A stretch of 10,846 bases of DNA from Alphaproteobacteria bacterium MarineAlpha10_Bin2. GTDB lineage: Bacteria; Pseudomonadota; Alphaproteobacteria; UBA828. The position numbers and the translations under genes were made by a program. The notes under the pieces were generated by a model, which made no database searches, was not told where the DNA came from, and was given only the letters and a program-made list of their open reading frames with translations. Position 1 is the stretch's first letter. Every line of letters starts with the position of its first letter. This document shows, piece by piece, positions 7,082 to 10,846 of the stretch. The DNA is taken from the NCBI GenBank assembly GCA_002937555.1, contig PTKB01000065.1, forward strand, positions 1 to 10,846, in the 5' to 3' direction.

Positions 7082-7993
7082 ATGAAACGCTTGGCGTTTA
7101 TCGGCGAATGCATGATCGAACTAAGAGATGCGGGCGGCGGCGCAATGCATCGGACCTTCGGCGGGGACACGCTCAACAGCGCCGTCTACGCCGCACGCTG
7201 CCTCAATGGCATGGATGCTACGGTCGAATATGTCACCATCCTGGGCGACGATCCGTTCAGCTCCGAAATGCTGGCAGCGTGGCGCGAAGAAGGGATAGGC
7301 ACCGAGTTTGTCACGCGCCAGCCGGGCGCGCTGCCTGGGCTTTACGCTATCCGCACCGATTCTTCCGGCGAGCGCAGTTTCCATTATTGGCGCAGCGAAT
7401 CGCCGGCGCGCGCACTCTTGGCCGATGCCGGCGCGCCGGCGCTTTCGGATGCCTTAGTGGCGTTCGACTTGGTGTTTTTCAGCGGCATTACCCTCGCCAT
7501 CATGCGCGAGGCAGGCCGCGAGCGCCTGTTCGAGACATTGGCCCGTATCCGGGCGCGCGGCGGCACCGTTGCCTTTGACAGCAATTACCGTCCGCGCCTG
7601 TGGCCGGACGAAGATACGGCGCGGCGCGAGATCACTCGCGGTGCGGCGGCGGCAACGCTCATCCTCTCCAGTTTCGACGATGAACGCATGCTGTTCGGCG
7701 ACACTTCCGCAGAAAAAAGTGCCGAGCGTCTACACGCCCTCGGCGCCGAGGAAATTGTGATTAAAAACGGCGCTGAGGCATGCCTGGTATCGCTGACGGG
7801 CGACACCAAAGTTGACGTGGGAAGCGGACAATGGCGCGTCACCCCACCTGTCGTTGCGCATCCGGTCGATACAACGGCGGCGGGCGATTCCTTCAACGCC
7901 GCCTATCTGGCGGATCGCCTCATGGGCGCTAGGGCGGAAGCGGCGGCGGCACAGGTGATCCAGCAGCGGGGCGCCATCGTGAACGCCCCTTGA
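7082..7993 (+). CDS. kdgK: PfkB-family sugar kinase, probable 2-dehydro-3-deoxygluconokinase
   Basis: Likely phosphorylates 2-keto-3-deoxygluconate to KDPG in sugar-acid catabolism feeding the Entner-Doudoroff aldolase. Seen in 303 aa: FIGECMIEL (6-14) and FGGDTLNSAVYAARC (26-40, sugar-binding Gly-Gly and Asp/Asn), LGDDPFS (54-60), FHYWRSESPAR (100-110), FFSGITLAI (132-140), AFDSNYRPRLW (164-174, the most KdgK-like motif), KNGAEAC (228-234) and DTTAAGDSFNAAYLA (263-277), the second PfkB signature with catalytic Asp269. The ATG at 7082 has AGGA 8 nt upstream. No KDPG aldolase, dehydratase or uronate gene lies in the window, so the assignment rests on motifs. It ends 16 nt from the convergent SDR gene, leaving no room for a separate terminator. 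Confidence 0.88.
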   Translation: MKRLAFIGECMIELRDAGGGAMHRTFGGDTLNSAVYAARCLNGMDATVEYVTILGDDPFSSEMLAAWREEGIGTEFVTRQPGALPGLYAIRTDSSGERSFHYWRSESPARALLADAGAPALSDALVAFDLVFFSGITLAIMREAGRERLFETLARIRARGGTVAFDSNYRPRLWPDEDTARREITRGAAAATLILSSFDDERMLFGDTSAEKSAERLHALGAEEIVIKNGAEACLVSLTGDTKVDVGSGQWRVTPPVVAHPVDTTAAGDSFNAAYLADRLMGARAEAAAAQVIQQRGAIVNAP

Positions 7994-8009
7994 TGAACGC
8001 ACCCACGCC

Positions 8010-8855
8010 TCAATAACCGAAATCCGTCAAGTCTTCGCTGAGCCGCCACAAGCGCTCGCGCGCTTCCTTGTCATGCGATTGGGCGGAGCTTTCGGCAATT
8101 TCGCATTTGTCGAAATATTTTCCGCTCACGCCCGCCACCGCCTCTGATGCGGCGAGGTGCACACTGGTGCGGGCGCCTTTCTTCTCGCTGATGGCGGCAA
8201 GCTGTTGCGCCAGGATCATTGCCCATTTAAGCCAGCCGCCGTTGTTGTGGGCGAACTTGCTGGCGACGAATCCGGGGTGCAGGCAATTTGTGCTGACGCC
8301 GCTTCCGTCGAGCATTTCGGCGAGTCGAAAGGTGAAGTGAATATTTGCAAGCTTCGATGCCTGATACGCGCGCCAGCCGGAATAGCGACCCGTCCCTTGC
8401 GGATCGTCCAAATCGATCTGCGATCCGCGATGCGCCATGGACGAGACATTGACGATGCGCGCCCGCGGCGCCTGCCGCAGCTTTTCGAGCAATAGGCCAG
8501 TCAGCAGAAAATAGCCCAAATGGTTGAGCGCGAAAGTCATCTCGATACCGTCTACGCTCAAGCGCCGGCGATGAAACCAAGCGCCGACATTGTTCACCAA
8601 GACGTCGAGATGCGGCAAACTGTCGTTCAGGCGGCCGGCCAGAGCGCGGATGTCGCTCTGTGAAGACAAATCGGCCAATTCGAAACCGACCCGGTCATTC
8701 CCGCTATCACGTTTGATCCTGCCGACGACGCGTTCCGCCTTGGCACGGTCGCGGCCAATCAGGATCACCTGGCCGCCCGTCTGCGCCAATTCCATTGCCG
8801 TCACGCGGCCGATGCCGTCCGTCGCGCCGCTCACGAGAAATACTTTTTCTGTCAT
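8010..8855 (-). CDS. Short-chain dehydrogenase/reductase, retinol dehydrogenase-like
   Basis: Classical NAD(P)-dependent SDR of 281 aa, substrate unknown. Seen: cofactor loop SGATDGIG (9-16), basic GRDR (34-37) after the second strand, which suggests NADP preference, ADL (61-63), LVNNVGAWF (86-94), NHLGYFLLT (111-119, with the conserved Asn111), VNVSSMAH (135-142), catalytic YQASK (164-168) and HPGFVASK (193-200). The long substrate loop around DLDDPQGTGRYSGWRAY resembles retinol dehydrogenase and WW-domain oxidoreductase relatives, a group widely used for uncharacterised bacterial SDRs. The start is the ATG at 8853-8855; only a weak GGAAA lies upstream. It is convergent with the sugar kinase and divergent from the response regulator. 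Unlike the SDR part at 1-425, this copy is complete. Confidence 0.9.
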   Translation of the reverse strand: MTEKVFLVSGATDGIGRVTAMELAQTGGQVILIGRDRAKAERVVGRIKRDSGNDRVGFELADLSSQSDIRALAGRLNDSLPHLDVLVNNVGAWFHRRRLSVDGIEMTFALNHLGYFLLTGLLLEKLRQAPRARIVNVSSMAHRGSQIDLDDPQGTGRYSGWRAYQASKLANIHFTFRLAEMLDGSGVSTNCLHPGFVASKFAHNNGGWLKWAMILAQQLAAISEKKGARTSVHLAASEAVAGVSGKYFDKCEIAESSAQSHDKEARERLWRLSEDLTDFGY

Positions 8856-8934
8856 GCTATTTTCGTTTCCATTAATTCATTGTGTATATTGCCAGTTACG
8901 TTCGGAGACATCCGGGCGTGTTGCAACTGTAGAG

Positions 8935-8940
8935 TATAAT
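8935..8940 (+). promoter_or_regulatory. Perfect -10 hexamer before the response regulator
   Basis: TATAAT lies 24 nt before the ATG of the response regulator, inside the 109-nt divergent gap. No good -35 hexamer is found 16-18 nt upstream (the region reads TCCGGGCG), so if it is a promoter it probably needs an activator. The predicted start near 8947 gives a leader of about 18 nt. Confidence 0.35.
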
Positions 8941-8964
8941 GGCCCGGTATCGCGGAAAGGAACC

Positions 8965-9372
8965 ATGGCGAACCAGACTCCAGCCGCAGGTACAGATATC
9001 GTTCTGGTTGCGGATGACAATGCGTCGCTCAGGTCGAAGATCGGCGATTATCTGGCCATGGAGGACATTCGGTCGGTGGAAGCCGGCGACGGTAAGATGG
9101 CGCTCGCCGAAGCCATGCGGGTGCACCCTTCTGTCGTGCTCCTCGACATCAAAATGCCCGCCTTGGACGGCCTGTCGGCGGCGAAGCTGATTGTCGAGTT
9201 GCCGTGGCGGCCGAAAGTTATTCTGATGTCCGGATTCGATGATAGCGTCCGCCTCGCCAACAAAGCCGGTCTTCCTGTGTTTGCCGTGCTCGAAAAACCG
9301 GTGCCGCTTCGGATGCTTGCCCGCTTCGTCTGGGCGGCGCTCGAAGGCGGCGCTGCCAACCGCCTACGCTGA
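8965..9372 (+). CDS. Single-domain response regulator (CheY-like receiver)
   Basis: Stand-alone receiver of 135 aa with no output domain; it presumably acts by protein-protein contact in a phosphorelay. Seen: strand 1 with acidic pair VADDN (15-19, Asp17/Asp18), phospho-acceptor LLDIKMPALDGL (59-70, Asp61), ILMSG (86-90, conserved Ser89) and LEKPVP (109-114, Lys111). All five receiver key residues are present. A short N-terminal stretch (1-10) precedes the domain, and about 20 residues follow Lys111, forming the last helix. The ATG has AAAGGAA just upstream. The frame remains open further upstream into DNA antisense to the SDR, but that part is not receiver-like. No histidine kinase or other partner is nearby, so its pathway is unknown. 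Confidence 0.93.
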   Translation: MANQTPAAGTDIVLVADDNASLRSKIGDYLAMEDIRSVEAGDGKMALAEAMRVHPSVVLLDIKMPALDGLSAAKLIVELPWRPKVILMSGFDDSVRLANKAGLPVFAVLEKPVPLRMLARFVWAALEGGAANRLR

Positions 9373-9540
9373 GCCGCCCGCTCCCGCCGCCTGGATTTCC
9401 CGGCGCCGTGCATCGGTAGCCGCCAAGTCCGCGTCGCCCTTCGGTGAAGGCAAATACTGTGTGGCTGACGCCGTTTGATCAACCGATTCCGCCGAACCGG
9501 CAAATTCGTTGAGAAAATGTGGAATTGCGGCTACCAGAGA
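9364..9540 (-). other. Spacer holding an open minus-strand frame without a start codon (possible gene remnant)
   Basis: The 170 nt between the response regulator and the epimerase fragment hold no plus-strand gene. On the minus strand a frame of about 58 codons ends at TAG (9366-9364) and is open back to an in-frame TAG at about 9555. Its product, roughly LVAAIPHFLNEFAG...ATQYLPSPKGDADLAATDARRREIQ..., looks protein-like in composition, but I find no ATG, GTG or supported TTG at its head. It may be the decayed C-terminal end of a gene, or chance. No terminator is evident; a small CCTTC-GGT-GAAGG hairpin near 9438-9450 has no T run. Confidence 0.25.
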
Positions 9541-9542
9541 TA

Positions 9543-9851
9543 ATGAGCAAGCCTAAAAATATTCTCATCACTGGCGCCCTCGACCAGATCGGTTCGGAGT
9601 TGGTTCCAGCGCTGAAGCACCGCTATGGCGCCGATCGCGTGGTGGCGTCCGATATTCGCATTCCCGCGGCCGTCGCCTTCGGGGGCCGTTTTGAACAGGT
9701 CGATTGCACCCAGCCGCTGGCCATCCAGGACGTGCTGCGGCACCATGACATCGGCACGTTTTACCATATGGCGGCACCACTCTCGGCAGTCGCCGAAGAG
9801 CGCCCGGCAAAGCGGCGGCGGCTCGCCAAGCGGTGGAGTGGCGGCCGATGA
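9543..9851 (+). pseudogene. Truncated NAD-dependent epimerase/dehydratase fragment
   Basis: The first 85 or so residues match extended SDRs of the epimerase group: KNILITGALDQIGSEL (5-20), ALKHRYGADRVVASDIR (23-39), FEQVDCT (50-56), IQDVLRHHDIGTFYHMAA (61-78) and LSAVAEE (80-86). Family members are about 300 aa or more; here the homology ends there and a basic tail (PAKRRRLAKRWSGGR) runs to a TGA at 9849-9851. The catalytic YxxxK and substrate half are gone. The Rossmann motif GxxGxxG reads GALDQIG, with Asp14 in place of the middle glycine, a second sign of lost function. The start is the ATG at 9543; a GTG at 9519 would add eight residues without better support. The TGA overlaps the thiolase ATG as ATGA, so the basic tail may be the genuine C-terminus of another gene that once preceded the thiolase. 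Confidence 0.75.
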
Positions 9852-10846
9852 ACGACATCGTCCGCGACAAGGCCGCCATCGTCGGCATCGGGCGTAGCCA
9901 ATACGGCCGATTTCTGCCCGAAAGCCAGCTCAAGCTCGGCGCGACCGCGCTCAAAGGGGCGCTCGCCGACAGTGGCCTCGAGCGCAGCGATATCGACGGC
10001 CTGTCGCTCCATATGGGCTGGCCGCTCGGCCTCGATTACGACCAGATCGCTGAGGGCTACGGGCTCGACATCCGCTACGTTACCCAGATGTGGACCCATG
10101 GCCGCTTCATCGCCTACACGCTGCAACATGCGGCTTTGGCGGTAATCTCGGGCATGGCCGATGTGGTGGCCTGCGTCACCGCCATCAGCTTCACCCGCGA
10201 GCGCGGCATCCTGGGCGGCCCCGGCGACATGGAGGGCTTGCGCGAGGGCGGCGGCACGCACGGCGAAAGCCCGCCTTACGGTCTCACCGCGCCCGCCGCC
10301 GGCGCGGCGCTCGCCTACCAGCGCTATATGGCGCTCTATGGCGCTACCAGCGAACAGCTCGCAGCGGTGCCGATCGCTTTCCGCAAGCACGCCCAGCTCA
10401 ATCCGCACGCCTATACCTATGGCAAGGGCGAACTCACCGTCGCCGAGCATCAAAGCCAGCGCATGATCGTCGACCCCCTGCGCCTGTTCGACTGCAGCCT
10501 GATATCGGACGGCGCCGTGGTGATCCTGGTCACCAGCGCCGAGCGTGCCCGCGACCTCAAGCAAAAGCCGGTCTACATTTCCGCCATGCAAGGCCTGAGG
10601 ACCGGGCGCGAGGAATTCATCTTCGCGCCGCGCGGCATGGGCCTCAACCAGCAGTCCGGCACGCGCACCGCCGCCGACGAGCGCGACCTCGCCGTTTACC
10701 GCGGCGCCGGCATCGCGCGCGAGGACATCCATGGCCTCTATACCTATGACGCCTTTTCGCCGCTGCCGCTGTTCGTGCTCGAGCGCTTCGGCTTTTGCGC
10801 TCCCGGCGAAGCCGCCGGTTGGGCTCAAAACGGGCGCATCGAGCTC
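9848..10846 (+). CDS. Thiolase-like protein of the SCP-x/acetyl-CoA acetyltransferase group (partial, 3' end outside window)
   Basis: 333 codons are visible and the frame stays open to the window end. Seen: KAAIVGIGRSQYGRF (8-22) typical of the SCP-x thiolase N-terminus, ALADSGLERSDIDGL (38-52), LQHAALAVISGMADVVACV (92-110), the central loop region (about 120-150), LFDCSLISDGAVVILVTSAERA (213-234) and YTYDAFSPLPLFVLERFGFC (298-317), the His-like segment of this family. Such proteins carry out thiolytic cleavage or Claisen condensation of acyl-CoA, often with a DUF35 OB-fold partner not seen here. Oddity: where thiolases carry the nucleophilic Cys (CxxG/CSSG, expected near 82-90) the sequence reads MWTHGRFIAYT with no Cys, so it may be a non-classical or inactive thiolase fold. 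The gene is more GC-rich (roughly 65-80% in sampled 60-nt rows) and favours CTC, GCC and GGC codons more than its neighbours. Its start overlaps the TGA of the epimerase fragment. Confidence 0.85.
   Translation, partial: MNDIVRDKAAIVGIGRSQYGRFLPESQLKLGATALKGALADSGLERSDIDGLSLHMGWPLGLDYDQIAEGYGLDIRYVTQMWTHGRFIAYTLQHAALAVISGMADVVACVTAISFTRERGILGGPGDMEGLREGGGTHGESPPYGLTAPAAGAALAYQRYMALYGATSEQLAAVPIAFRKHAQLNPHAYTYGKGELTVAEHQSQRMIVDPLRLFDCSLISDGAVVILVTSAERARDLKQKPVYISAMQGLRTGREEFIFAPRGMGLNQQSGTRTAADERDLAVYRGAGIAREDIHGLYTYDAFSPLPLFVLERFGFCAPGEAAGWAQNGRIEL

Noticed and set aside
8590..8964. In-frame upstream extension of the response regulator by 125 codons
   Set aside because: It is antisense to the SDR and shows no domain; ATG at 8965 has a ribosome-binding site and begins just before receiver strand 1.
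9761..10828. Long minus-strand open frame (355 codons) opposite the thiolase
   Set aside because: The plus strand has clear thiolase motifs and C/G third positions; the antisense product is low-complexity Ala/Gly/His-rich and matches no known fold.

Overview
The window looks like chromosomal DNA of a moderately high-GC proteobacterium, most likely an alphaproteobacterium (inference). The grounds are the housekeeping block ppx/gppA-rlmE-guaB, the short Ppx/GppA form, the periplasmic TPR protein with a Cys pair, and a tRNA-Gln gene with an encoded CCA end. No phage, transposase, CRISPR or rRNA gene is visible.

Layout. (1) 1-908, minus strand: one uninterrupted reading frame joins a secreted TPR protein to a short-chain dehydrogenase (SDR) that lacks its nucleotide-binding N-terminus; it runs off the left edge. 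(2) 1061-4325, minus strand: guaB (IMP dehydrogenase) with its own promoter, then rlmE (23S rRNA 2'-O-methyltransferase) and a Ppx/GppA phosphatase whose stop overlaps the rlmE start (ATGA). (3) 4499-4572, plus strand: tRNA-Gln(CUG) with its own promoter, back to back with the ppx promoter. (4) 4635-7004, minus strand: a PaaK/CapK-type adenylate-forming ligase preceded by a luciferase-like flavin/F420 oxidoreductase, probably one operon. (5) 7082-7993, plus strand: a PfkB-family sugar kinase of the 2-keto-3-deoxygluconate kinase type, ending 16 nt from a convergent SDR (8010-8855, minus). (6) 8965-9372, plus strand: an orphan single-domain response regulator, divergent from that SDR. (7) 9543-10846, plus strand: a broken NAD-dependent epimerase fragment overlapping by ATGA the start of a thiolase-like gene that runs off the right edge and is visibly more GC-rich than the rest.

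The housekeeping centre holds together: GuaB makes XMP for guanine nucleotides, Ppx/GppA proteins act on polyphosphate or pppGpp, and RlmE modifies the ribosome. The flanking metabolic genes form no pathway I can name with confidence.

The most unusual features are the two gene joins near the ends, at about 400-425 and about 9795-9815. In each, a gene is cut inside its coding sequence and joined in frame to another sequence. They could be real deletions or recombinations, or assembly chimeras; the sequence alone cannot decide. I see no convincing new multi-gene system.
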